The notes under the pieces are model-generated. The model worked only from the letters and a program-made list of their open reading frames with translations, was not told where the DNA came from and did not search any database. The position numbers were made by a program, and so were the translations under genes. Source: Phyto melanocephala (taxonomy: Eukaryota; Arthropoda; Insecta; Diptera; Rhinophoridae). Taken from it: a DNA stretch of 64,000 nt. Location: NCBI GenBank assembly GCA_941918925.1, contig OW799233.1, positions 155,848,845 through 155,912,844 on the forward strand, read 5' to 3'. This document shows positions 46,220 to 56,233 of this stretch, in pieces (the stretch's first letter is position 1; each line of letters starts with the position of its first letter).

Positions 46220-47315
46220 GTGCTGATGATGAAATCGCAGAATTACATTTCACTCGGCTAATATAGAAATAATTTTTCAGTATTCCTTAATGGTTGCAAT
46301 TTAATTTAAAAATGTTTAAAGAAGTTTAATAATAGAAAAATTTAATTGAGCCAGAATAAAATGATTTACAATAAATTTAAATAAATAAAGTTTTTGTAAA
46401 TTTCAGTTATCAATAAATTCTATTCGAGAATTATTTTCAATTAACTTTTAGTAGATTATTTCAATTATCGAAAAATATTCTATAGAAATTAATGTCTTTA
46501 ACAAAATTCTGTAAAAATTTCAAACAGTGGTGCATTACAACGCCAATACGTATGAGCAATAATAATTTAAAGAATATCATCCCCTTTTCTAAACTCATTA
46601 CAAACATTTTTTTTTACATAAGTTAATATGCACATACCTACCTACCTACCGTACATAAGTACATATGCAGTACTTACATGCACAATTTTTATAATTCCAT
46701 AAAGTAAAAAATCAAATATGAAAATTGAGATTAAAACATTTACAGGCTTACACGCACACAAAAGAGCATTAAGAGGAAAAAAAATATTTATATAAATTTG
46801 AAACCTCAACAGAAAACGTGTTGACAGCTCAGTTCATAATTGTATTTAAGTTAAAAAAAAGAACATATAAACACACACACAACAACAACCACAAAGAAGA
46901 TTTTTACACAAACTTATGTATTTGGCTTCTTTTTCCACAGTTTTTGCTTTAATGCGTTTGTTCTACTAAAAATGTTTTATGTAAAATTTTGCTCAACTTA
47001 AATATGTATGTTATGTGTAAATGCATTAACTAAAAATATAAAGAAAAAAAATCTAGTCTGAACCTCAAACACACATGGTTGTTTTGAGCAAATTGAAGAA
47101 TGTAGAAAAATATTTACATCGAACCGCAAAAAACCCGGGTTTGAAATTCTTGGATAAATCCGACTGTTGGCAAACACTTTCAAATAGCTTTTTGAATAGC
47201 TTCCAATAAAATTGCAATCTCTTGTTGAGTTTGACAACAAACGTCATGGAATTATGCCCCCAATTCATGGCCTCTAAAAAGTTTTTTGTCTTCCATGTAA
47301 TAATCACTTCTTTTG
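46220..47315. other. Unique AT-rich DNA
   Basis: No gene is supported. TACCTACCTACC lies near 46637-46648, unconnected to a SINE body, and (CA)n near 46870. Overlapping minus-strand frames at 46998-47497 in two phases have no domain content. Confidence 0.5.
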
Positions 47316-47320
47316 AACCA

Positions 47321-47730
47321 CATATCGATGGTCACAAGTAGAAAGGCAAGAAAACAAACGAAGCAACGCCAGGGTGAGTCTATATGTCTATTTGGCAGTC
47401 TACTTGGTAGTGCCAAGACAAAAAACATATCGGTGGTCATAAGTAGAAAGGTCTTAACTCGTACTTTGTACGAAATTAAGTTTTTCAGTGATTTCAATAC
47501 ATTTCACACAAATACACCTCTACACAAAAATTTAACGCAATTTTATCAAAAATAGTAGTTTTATAAGCAATTTTTCCAAACGATATTACATTATGATAAT
47601 ACAGTTCCTGTACACACATGTAGGGGGAATATCGAAGCAGACCACTACTATCACGGGTCCCTTTTTTACCTTCTCCTAAAAAGTTACAATTATTTGAGTT
47701 AGAACTTTTCTACTTGTGACCAACGATATG
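47321..47730. repeat. Inverted-repeat element with CATATCGRTGGTCAYAAGTA ends
   Basis: CATATCGGTGGTCATAAGTA at 47426 and its inverted match TACTTGTGACCAACGATATG at 47711-47730 bound a 305-bp segment. The similarity extends through GAAAGGTCTTAACTC, giving terminal repeats of about 35 bp. A third copy in direct orientation (CATATCGATGGTCACAAGTA, 47321) lies 105 bp upstream. The set looks like a small non-autonomous DNA transposon with an extra solo end. No target duplication could be read. Confidence 0.55.
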
Positions 47731-48404
47731 TTCATCATATCTTACACGTTGAAACCAACTCACCATAAACTATGTTGAACAATCGGTATTTTGGTTTTTA
47801 ATTAAATAACAAAGCAAAACTTCTAGCTTTCAATGCTCAATATCTAAGTGAGAGTAAATGACCGGGATTGCCTTTGGGATTGGGCAATCTCAGTGCTGCA
47901 ATCTGGAACTATTGGACCACTATTTCCTATTGTAAACTTGAACATTTTTGACAACATACCTACCTAGAACGTTTTGATGTGCGAACGATATTTGTGTTGT
48001 TAACAGTAACTTGAAAAACTCATGGCTGCCAAAAAAAATGTAATTAAATCGTAAAAATTTTCGTGCTATTATTTTTAAATGGATAAAATCAACTACAGTG
48101 CATCGATGAATTCACTTCGAATTTTAAGCGATGTAGCGCTATCAAAGATTGTACTTATCGATGGTTTAATAAACTTAATCGTTTACGTACTTTGCTCAAC
48201 GACGAGTTTCCTTAAGATCGTCTAAAATTGGTTGATGTTCCGAAAAACATTGATGCTGTGCATGAAATAATTCTGCAACATCGTCATGTAACTTATCGTG
48301 AGATTGAGGCAACCTCAGTTATTTATTGGGACCAGTATACATCCAATATCGATCGAAGAAAGGCTCGTGTCAATTGGTCGCAAGAAAAGCTTACGATCGC
48401 GGTG

Positions 48405-48412
48405 CTTCAAAA
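48405..48412. repeat. hAT target-site duplication, left
   Basis: CTTCAAAA, identical to 49496-49503; part of the host mariner reading frame (GASK region). Confidence 0.88.
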
Positions 48413-49495
48413 TAGAGCTGCTCGATGTTAATCGATGCATCGTAAACATCGATGATTTGGTTTCGATACATCCTTTAAATGTCGATGTATCGTATCATAC
48501 GATGTTAATCGATACATCGATGTTATTTATTCGCTGTATCGAAAAGCTGAATTTTAAAATTACGGATCCGGCGGCAAAAAAATACGTTATATTCATAAAG
48601 CAACAGCCACATGTGCCACATTTTTGGATCTACGGTTTAAAAAATACATTTTGAAGATCTACTTGCATGTTCGAAAGCCGTAACAAGAGATATGGCAGAC
48701 GAAAAATCTGGTGGCGACTCGATATTTCAGACAAGCCGATAGACGAATTTAGTCTCCGGAGTGATCACAAGTTCATAGAAATTGGAAAACAAATATGACT
48801 GAAGGGAACTTTTCTGATAATCTCTCAGTTTATTTGCGAAGACCGGTAAGTCGGTTTAATGAAAATCCTTTAGAATTTCCGACTACAAAATTCAATTCTT
48901 CAGTTTATACAATATAGTGGCGTATTTTACACAATTAGGGCCTTAATAATGTAATAACAGTGAGTTTAATTAAAAAAATGCATCATAAAATAAACAATTC
49001 ATATTCAATATGTTAAAATCGACTTTTATTCAATTAATTTCTTTTAGTTCCAGTTACAGAAGGTTTACATGATGAATTGTATGACGTCATTTTTTGTTTG
49101 GTAGCAAGCGGTATAGAGAAGAAAGGGGGGTAGAAAAATAGACATGGTTTCTGTTTTCATGGTTTTTTTTGATACTTCGCTTTACAATTTTTTCTCTTCT
49201 TTCTGTTACGTTTTATTTTTATATTCTCATCAACTGGATTGTGCTTTTTGACTGATAATTAGACGTCAAAAAAAAACCATCGTATAAATTTGAGTAGTTT
49301 TTGGTAACAACTTCAAAATGGAATTAAAAAAATTAAACGTCATAAAACTCATCATGTAAATTGTGTGTTAGAATATATACGATGCATAGCAAACATCGAT
49401 GTTTTTTTAATTGAAGCATCGAATAATATCGATGTGAATTAATGATGAATCGAATGACAATAGACATCGATGATTTTTTTACATGAGCAGCTCTA
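48413..49495 (+). mobile_element. hAT-like element (1083 bp) with 8-bp target duplication
   Basis: The ends TAGAGCTGCTC (48413-48423) and GAGCAGCTCTA (49485-49495) are perfect 11-bp inverted repeats. CTTCAAAA flanks both sides (48405-48412 and 49496-49503), the 8-bp duplication known for hAT elements. Subterminal regions are full of ATCGATG palindromes (CATCGATGATTTGG on the left; AACATCGATG and ATATCGATG on the right). A hAT transposase C-terminal remnant is readable: ATCATFLDLRFKKYI (about 48608-48655), then NLSVYLRRPVSRFNENPLEF (about 48824-48883), equivalent to the C-terminal dimerisation region. The N-terminal zinc finger and most of the catalytic core are absent, so it is non-autonomous. 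Confidence 0.85.
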
Positions 49496-49503
49496 CTTCA
49501 AAA
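49496..49503. repeat. hAT target-site duplication, right
   Basis: CTTCAAAA immediately after the right inverted repeat; mariner sequence resumes here. Confidence 0.88.
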
Positions 49504-49749
49504 TATGAACCCGAAAGTAAATAGCAGTTGAAAAAATGGGTCTTCCTACAAAAGTCATTCGGGCTCGAAGCACTTCGCAACAAAAAGTGTTTTTTTTTTT
49601 TTTGGAAAGCTGGATCTGTCTTAATAGTACTATTAGTGCAACGTAGAACGGTTACTTTTGAATGGTACACAATTATTTATTTGCCAGAAGAAGTCGGTTA
49701 AATAAGAAAACCCAACCGCTAAGGACGGGTTATAAAGTCATCTGCCGTA

Positions 49750-50400
49750 TAGTACTGCGTACCCTTTAAAAAGACAAAGCTTATACCTATATTATTAGAC
49801 AAATCGATTTCTTTTACGCTCACATAACACGAATTATTAAAAATTAGTATGAGAAATATTTAAAAGGACAAACTGTTTCTCAACTGTCAAACGTTTAAAT
49901 GTATTTTTATTCGTTAAACTTGTTTTTAAGCGCAAAACGTTCACAAATAAAATTTTTATGTTTAACGGTTGTATTCGACTAGTGAACGACCACTAGTTAA
50001 GATTATTATCTGTAGTATTATCTACTATTCCTAAAGAAATATGTAACTTCATATCGATATTGTAGATAAATTAACGAATAAAATTGCCAAAAAAAATCTA
50101 AAGAAACTCTGTGTGAATTGAATGTTCATGATGTATAAAAATTAATTTTTAGTGCGCTCCTAAATTCGAAGTAAGTTGTTTTTAGTAATGCTCAACATAT
50201 ATTTTTTTTTACATTTAATGTAGATATTAATATCATTCAATCGTGACAAATTATTTTATATTCATCTAATGAGCACCCGTTCTATGCACTTATTAGAATA
50301 AAAAGCAGTTTATTAAATATATTATCTCAAAAACACATGGGTTTGATTCTTTGCAGATTTCCAGATTTTGACGGCCAACATCCCTAAATAAATTAGCACT
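49750..50400. other. Unique AT-rich DNA
   Basis: No gene or element is recognised. Confidence 0.5.
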
Positions 50401-50404
50401 AAGA

Positions 50405-50700
50405 TCCATAAAGTTACGATAAACTTTTGACACTAATTATGATAGTACGAATTTGAATATCACCCCATACTAAAACTGTAAATTTAGAGCTGGTCAATGT
50501 TAGGTCTGTGAGTGGTTTAATGAGGCCATTATCGCTAACGACAGGCGGTATAGCCACATAGCAAACACCTTTGGTGATTCTGCAGTGTGATATATATTTC
50601 GCGTTTTCTGCAGTTGTATATTTCAATAGGCCATAATAGACGCATCATTATCTTCAAAGCAATCATACTTTGTTAGCGCCTTATAAAATATTATGAATTA
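50405..50700 (-). pseudogene. Unidentified coding remnant, frameshifted
   Basis: Two minus-strand frames look protein-like and adjoin. FYKALTKYDCFEDNDASIMA (about 50692-50633) ends at a stop just before another frame takes over with YTTAENAKYISHCRITKG, VCYVAIPPVVSDNGLIKPLT and FTVLVWGDIQ (to 50414). Composition is balanced, with Cys, Pro, Gly and Trp, and codons are less A/T-driven than in chance frames nearby. A further frame downstream reads LWILVLIYLGMLAVKIW, which could be a membrane segment. I do not recognise the family. It may be a decayed transposon or viral gene piece, or a host pseudogene. Confidence 0.35.
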
Positions 50701-50709
50701 AAAACGCAG

Positions 50710-51650
50710 TAATGCAAGTTGGATAAAACACAATTTCGCTCTACATTCTCTTTGAATTTACATTCTAGTTGAAGTAATGCAACCGGTTTTTCGAGCTAAC
50801 CGGGTTTTAACTACAATGACTCTGATTTAAGCAAACAAACCAACAGTGAGCAAGTAAATATGTAAAGAAAAAAATATTTAGTGCACAAATGCAGCAACGT
50901 ACGAACGCATATTAAGAACTTTGATACCTTAGGTCTGTGTACTGATTCTCACTACCACACTTAACTAAACTTAATGATTTGTATGTATAATGGTTACACC
51001 ACCATCACCACCAGCAACAACTATAACTGAACAAACAAACAGAAAACAAGTAAATAAAGCCAACACATGTTGTTGGCTCAAAGCTCTTTTATTTATTTAT
51101 TTTTTATTTTGTAAAGCAGCCAGCAAGCAAACAAAAACTTTAAAAAAAAACATATTAATGCCCATCAACTTTACAACAAAAGTAAAACTACTACAAGGGA
51201 AAGGAACAAAAACTGTGTAAAAAATTAATGAATTTGCAAAAAAAAAAAGCGAAACTGAATTACATTATGCATTTTAAGTTTATGTAATTCAAGCAACTAA
51301 CACACGATACGTTCGTTACAACATAAACCTAAAAAAAACGCATACAAATGCACCCGATAAACATGGAGGAACAAACAGCAATTGGGCTGTGAACAAAGAA
51401 AAAAAATATAAGTTTTTTATATCCACTGATTTGTGTAACTGACGATGAACAACGAGAACGACAAACACTACACTACTGAACTACTAAACATATGCAACAA
51501 CACACATAAATATCGCTTCAGATCGAAAATATTAATACATACACACGTTTGCATACAACTTACAAGAGCATCGAACAAAAAAGTGCAAAAAATCTGTCAG
51601 AGCTGTAAAGAGTAATTTTCAGTTTGCTTCTGCTAAAAATATTTTGTTTT
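50710..51650. other. Unique AT-rich DNA with CA/AAC-rich patches
   Basis: No gene is established. TTACACCACCATCACCACCAG near 50994 opens a 76-codon frame that soon becomes Lys/Phe rich. CACA/AACAAA-rich sequence resembles fly UTR or intron DNA. Confidence 0.5.
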
Positions 51651-51656
51651 ATTATT

Positions 51657-52430
51657 TTTATACCCTTCACACAGTGAAAAAGGGTATATACTATAGGTTT
51701 GTCATTCCGTGTGAAATTTCTACAATTTTCATTTCCGACCCCATAAAGTATATATTTTCTGAAAGCTTATGAATAGAAGAGTCGATTAAGCCCTGACCGT
51801 CTGTCCGTCTGACCGTCTGTCCGTGTGTATGTTGAAATCAACTTTTTGAAGCCCCCCGACATAGGTTGGACCCGGGTAAGGTATTAAAATATCAGAAATA
51901 TTCGGGAGTAGATCGGTATTGAAAATCAGAAACATCGGTACATAAACCACTGAGATATGAGCAAAAACCCACGACCACCTCGATTTTCTTTTCATAAAAA
52001 CAACATTACAACAACAACATACATACATACAAACGTGTATACTGGTTAGAGAAAACGTGGCATCGAATCCCAGCTGAGGCAAAAAAATTTTTTTTTAAAT
52101 TTTTTTAAATTTTTTTTTTTAATTTTTTTTTTTTTTTTTTTTATTTTTTATTTAATATATTATATATATTTTTATTATTATTTTTTTTTATTTTTTTTTT
52201 TTTAATTTTTTTTTTATTTTTTTTTGTTTTATATATATTATATATGTATAAATTAATTTTTTTTTTTTTTATTTTTTTTTTAAATTTTTTTTTTTTAAAT
52301 TTTTTTTTTATTTTTTATTTTTTTTTGTTTTTTTTAACATACATACGTGAATTTACTGTTATTGCATGACTACACGTTGTGAAGGGTATATAAGATTCGG
52401 CACGGCCGAATATAGCGCTTTTACTTGTTT
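51657..52430 (+). mobile_element. DINE-like element, CACACAGTG subfamily
   Basis: It starts TTTATACCCTTCACACAGTG with partner arm AAAAAGGGTATATACTATAG. It has CCGACCCCATAAAGTATATA, GAGTCGATTAAGCCCTGACC, a CGTCTGTCCGTCTGACCGTC box and GGTATTGAAAATCAGAAACA. After CCCAGCTGAGGC comes a T-rich core of about 250 bp (52084-52330). It ends GTTGTGAAGGGTATATAAG, stem-loop ATTCGGCACGGCCGAAT and TAGCGCTTTTACTTGTTTT. It is complete at both ends and is the inverted counterpart of 53646-54486. Non-coding. Confidence 0.8.
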
Positions 52431-52509
52431 TATATAGCATTACGAAGTATTCGCGGACCTTATAACGAAATAGTTGGGGCCAACAATTTTTTGTACTGTA
52501 TTCATTAAA

Positions 52510-53000
52510 GAAAATTATAGTTCGCGATTATCACTAGTAATAGTAGCGTCCAAAGCGTCAATCATAGCTGACTTATTTTTGAAGACCTCAGACTTTACAT
52601 ATCCCCAGAGGAAATAGTCCAAAGATGTGATATCGCACAATGGCCAAATTACCAGAGCGAAACGTGAAATTAAGTGCTCATCAAAATGATTTCTCAAGAA
52701 GTTAATTTTTCACGCGTTGTGTGACTCGTAGTGCTGTCTTGTTGAAAACAGATTTCTCAAATACCACCTGCTTAAACTTCAGGAAGCACATAGTCCTCTA
52801 ACATGGTGAAATAATGGTTACCATTGACGGTAACATTCTGATTTGCCTTATTTTTATTCCACCGGCCCATAAACCTCTTCATATCGTTAATAGAATGATA
52901 GCTCTTGGTACTCATCGCATGGCTTATCAGCCCAAATATGGCACTTTTGGTTATTCATTGAGCCCGAAAACAGGTTTGTACTGCTGACTGCTGATATATG
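52510..53000 (-). pseudogene. Mariner-like transposase relic, C-terminal half
   Basis: Minus-strand segments in family order are visible. A MNNQKCHIWADKPCDEYQE piece (about 52960-52900) equals the GYVNKQNCRIW region. NQNVTVNGNHYFTMLEDYVL (about 52842-52783) follows, then CFQQDSTTSHTTREK (about 52755-52711), with the second catalytic Asp in QQD. Last come RNHFDEHLISRF and WPLCDITSLDYFLWGYVKSE (about 52697-52600), with the third Asp in the CDIT-LDYFLWGYV motif, closing with KSAMIDALDATI. The last stretch is open for 60 codons. Stops and frame slips upstream show it is inactive. No ends were found. Confidence 0.78.
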
Positions 53001-53004
53001 GATC

Positions 53005-53640
53005 AATCAATTCTTTGATCAAAAATTGGTTCGACAATGGCTCCAGAATTATAATCACTCCAGTTGTATGGTCAAATTAATTGAGTGTTTGTTGAGTTTG
53101 TCAAATTAATTTTCAAAATTAAATTTCACAATTTGCAAGCTGTCAAATCAAACCAAAAAAACAATGCTGCCAATAAAAAGTTCTCGAAAAATAAAACGTA
53201 ATTTACTACTTAAGCTTAAAATGTTTTTTAGAACAATGGTGGATACAAGGGGAGAGAAGAATAAATACTTTCAAACACAAAAACCCCATTTATTGGCTTT
53301 GATAAATATTAGTTACGGAAACTATAAATTAAGCAATTCATATATTTTTATAAAAACATTCCCCTAAAAGAGTAATAAGAGCCTTTAATGTGAGCCTCTG
53401 CATGCATATAACGTGACCTTTTAAGAGATTTGTTTAACAGACCACGCTAACTGATTTGACTCTGATGTCATACTATAATCTTCGACCATTCAAGCATACT
53501 TTTGTCAATACCACCAGAAAGTTAAGTTTTGGAATACTTTAGTATACATTAGACTACATACAGACGGAAGTGATAATAAAATTGCGACTACAGCGTATTG
53601 TGGAAACCGTGATCAAAAAGTTGAAAATCATACCTTTCGC
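53005..53640. other. AT-rich spacer between inverted DINE copies
   Basis: No gene is supported. The 67-codon frame 53164-53367 has no domain. The left part may be further decayed mariner 5' sequence (minus strand), but no motif is clear. Confidence 0.45.
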
Positions 53641-53645
53641 TGATA

Positions 53646-54486
53646 AAAACAAGTAAAAGTGCTATATTCGGCCGTGCCGAATCTTATATACCCTTCACAA
53701 CGTGTAGTCATGCAATAACAGTAGTTTGTGTCACCATTCATCCCATATGAAATACATACATACATATATAAAAACATCCCATTGTAAAATTATAAATTCT
53801 CGTATGTATGTTAAAAAAACAAAAAAAAAAACAAAAACAAAATTTATAAAAAATTAAAAAAAAAATTTAAAACAAAATTTAAAAAAAATTTAAAAAAAAT
53901 TATTATATATAATATATAAAAAATAAAAAAAAAATAAAAAAAAAATTAAAAAAAAAAAATTTAAAAAAAAATATTAATAAAAATATAAATAATATATTAA
54001 ATAAAAAATAAAAAAAAATAAAAATTAAAAAAAAATTTTAAAAATATTAAAAAAAAATTTTTTTTTGGCTTAGCTGGGATTCGATGCCACGTTTTCTCTA
54101 ACCAGTATACACGTTTGTATGTATGTATGTTGTTGTTGTAATGTTGTTTTTGTGAAAAAAAAATCGAGGTGGTCGTGGGTTTTTGCTCATATCTCAGTTG
54201 TTTATGTACCGATGTTTCTGATTTTCAATACCGATCTACTCCCGAATATTTCTGATATTTTAATACCTTACCCGGGTCCAACCTATGTCGGGGCGATTCA
54301 AAAAGTTGATTTCAACATACACACGGACAGACGGACAGACTGACAAAGCTTAATCGACTCCCCTATTCATAAGCTTTCAGAAAATATTTACTTTATGGGG
54401 TCGGAAATGAAAATTGTAGAAATTTCACACGGAATGACAAACCTATATACATATACCCTTTTTCACTGTGTGAAGGGTATAAAAAT
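53646..54486 (-). mobile_element. DINE-like element, complete reference copy of the CACACAGTG subfamily
   Basis: In plus-strand order: AAAACAAGTAAAAGTGCTAT, stem-loop ATTCGGCCGTGCCGAAT, TACCCTTCACAACGTGTAGT, A-rich core (53810-54068), TTAGCTGGGATTCGATGCCA, a TATG microsatellite with TGTTGTTGTTGTAATG, CTCATATCTCAGTTGTTTAT, ACGGACAGACGGACAGACTG, CTTTATGGGGTCGGAAATGA and CACTGTGTGAAGGGTATAAA. It is uninterrupted and therefore serves as the reference for the split copy at 37914-39461. Confidence 0.8.
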
Positions 54487-54489
54487 TCT

Positions 54490-56230
54490 TAAATGTAATT
54501 CTATTTAAAACGTTTTATTTTAAATTGAAATCATCTCTGAATAAATCTACTGATAGTAGAAAAAATCTTTTAAGGCTTATGTGTTTGAAGGATACATAGA
54601 GATCTTAAGTTAAACCATGTATTAAAACAAAAAGTGTATATTTCTTCTAAGTTTAAATTAGCTGGATTAATAATACTACTCTATTGGACTCATATGACCA
54701 CGGCTTCAACGGCTCCGTTTAAATATTCTCTCTAAAAAAGACCTGGTGTCGGTCTCTTTTGCTATCCACGAGAGCCCCTAAAGTCTCCGCTTTATATTAG
54801 GAGCGAATGGGGGTTAATCTGGTTTTTACTGATTTTTAAAGTTTTTTTGTAGAGACCATAATAAATGTCCGAGGTCGAAGCAGTTAGTCACAAAGTTGCT
54901 GACATTTAAAGATTTACATTATACGAGAGTGAAAAAGATGATGGTATAAATCCTTATACTATGCCTTAAAAAACTATAAATTTGTTTGAAAAACAAAAAA
55001 TCGTTCAATCAAATATTAATTACAATTTCGTATTTTACAAGAATATGGCTTCCTTGACATTTTGTAGTTGAAAAATATTAGTGCTTGAATATATAACATA
55101 TACTTTATCGTCTTTCCAACCACAATCGAATAAATTCCTTCAAATGCCTGTTGTCAACCATATGATGGTGTTAAAATATAATACACAAAATAAAAAAAGG
55201 CAGCTAAACATAAGACATGAGTAGAGCACACCACAATCTGTACATTGTGGTAAAGCCCGCACCCATGTTTGTTTTACTCATCTTTTTATTCTACAATATT
55301 TAGATGCACATCTTCATCATCGCCATCAAGCCTCTTAATTCAAGTTACTAACTAAACTGAGCCAACAGAAAAAACTTGCACCGTCAACGACCGACATAAA
55401 GTAAAAAAAATTTAAAAGTCCTTGAAATGCAGTAAATGCAGCGTGACGCATTTTTATTAAATTTTTTTTTTTTTGTTAAATGTAATTTTTTTAACTTCAA
55501 GAACCCGAATATGATGTAAAATTTACACCAGAGACCAGTTTAATGCAGTCTTTTGTTTCTTTTTGTTTTCTTCTTTATGCTTTTGGTTCCAGCTCACTTT
55601 ATTCCTGTTTGAAAATATACTTCGAATTTTTATACCAAAAAAAACACAAGAACAGGCAAAGCAACGCAAGACTCGATCGAGAAGTTGGTTAATAGTGTTT
55701 CTTCTAGTCTCTTGCTGGCTTAGCAACAAGATGACGATGACAGCGAGTATAAAATAACAACACAACCACAGTCTGGTCTATGTTTGGAGACAACATTTAG
55801 AGGCAACAACAGTGCAGCAAGTGTTTGTTGCACTTAAAACAGCCATTTGAAAGTTCTCTGTCTATTTTGAAGCGGAAAAAATAACAACAAAAACTTTTAA
55901 TAAATTAAGAGAATGTCAAACTGTACCTGATGTTATAATAAACTAGATACATACACGCATACATACATAAATATATGCAGCAAAAGTTAATTAAAAAAAC
56001 ACACAACCAACGTTTTACATTCCCTAGTTTGAAGAGTACTTTTAAGTGGAGTCTTGGATTCATAATTATAATAAACATTTTTTTAAAGCCAATTAAAAAA
56101 ATTGTTTTATACTTCTGTCAATAATGTCATTAAATAAGATATCAACAACTAGCAAGTACTTTGTGACGTTTTTTGTTTGCAATTCGAAAATATTTTTTAA
56201 AACCAATTTTAAATTTTAAAGAAGTATGAT
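54490..56230. other. Unique DNA with an unassigned GC-richer patch
   Basis: No gene is established. 54690-54890 is less AT-rich (CATATGACCACGGCTTCAAC, ATCCACGAGAGCCCCTAAAG, GGAGCGAATGGGGGTTAATC) and may be a decayed element, but no domain was recognised. 55180-56000 has typical unique fly sequence with CAACAACA tracts. Confidence 0.45.
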
Positions 56231-56233
56231 GAA

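Larger units (their letters stand above)
48010..49740 (+). pseudogene. Mariner (DD34D-type) transposase, split by a nested hAT-like element
   Basis: Left part (to 48412): after a decayed N-terminus, DCTYRWFNKLNRLRTLLNDE and, past a stop, KNIDAVHEIILQHRHVTYRE are typical of fly mariner DNA-binding regions, followed by RRKARVNWSQEKL. Right part (from 49504): YEPESK, then KVIRARSTSQQK, VQRRTVTFEWYTIIYLPEE and IRKPNR, each a known mariner block from the middle of the catalytic domain. The GDESW-type acidic motif is missing between the two parts, so the copy already had an internal deletion or lost it. Stops and frameshifts make it dead. Inverted repeats were not identified, so outer limits are approximate. 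Confidence 0.75.

Noticed and set aside
48298..48654. 118-codon plus-strand open frame
   Set aside because: It starts in mariner sequence in a non-native frame and runs through the hAT end; it is a chimera of two elements, not a gene.
54690..54890. Possible retrotransposon fragment
   Set aside because: Composition differs from flanks but no reverse transcriptase, integrase or protease motif could be read in any frame.
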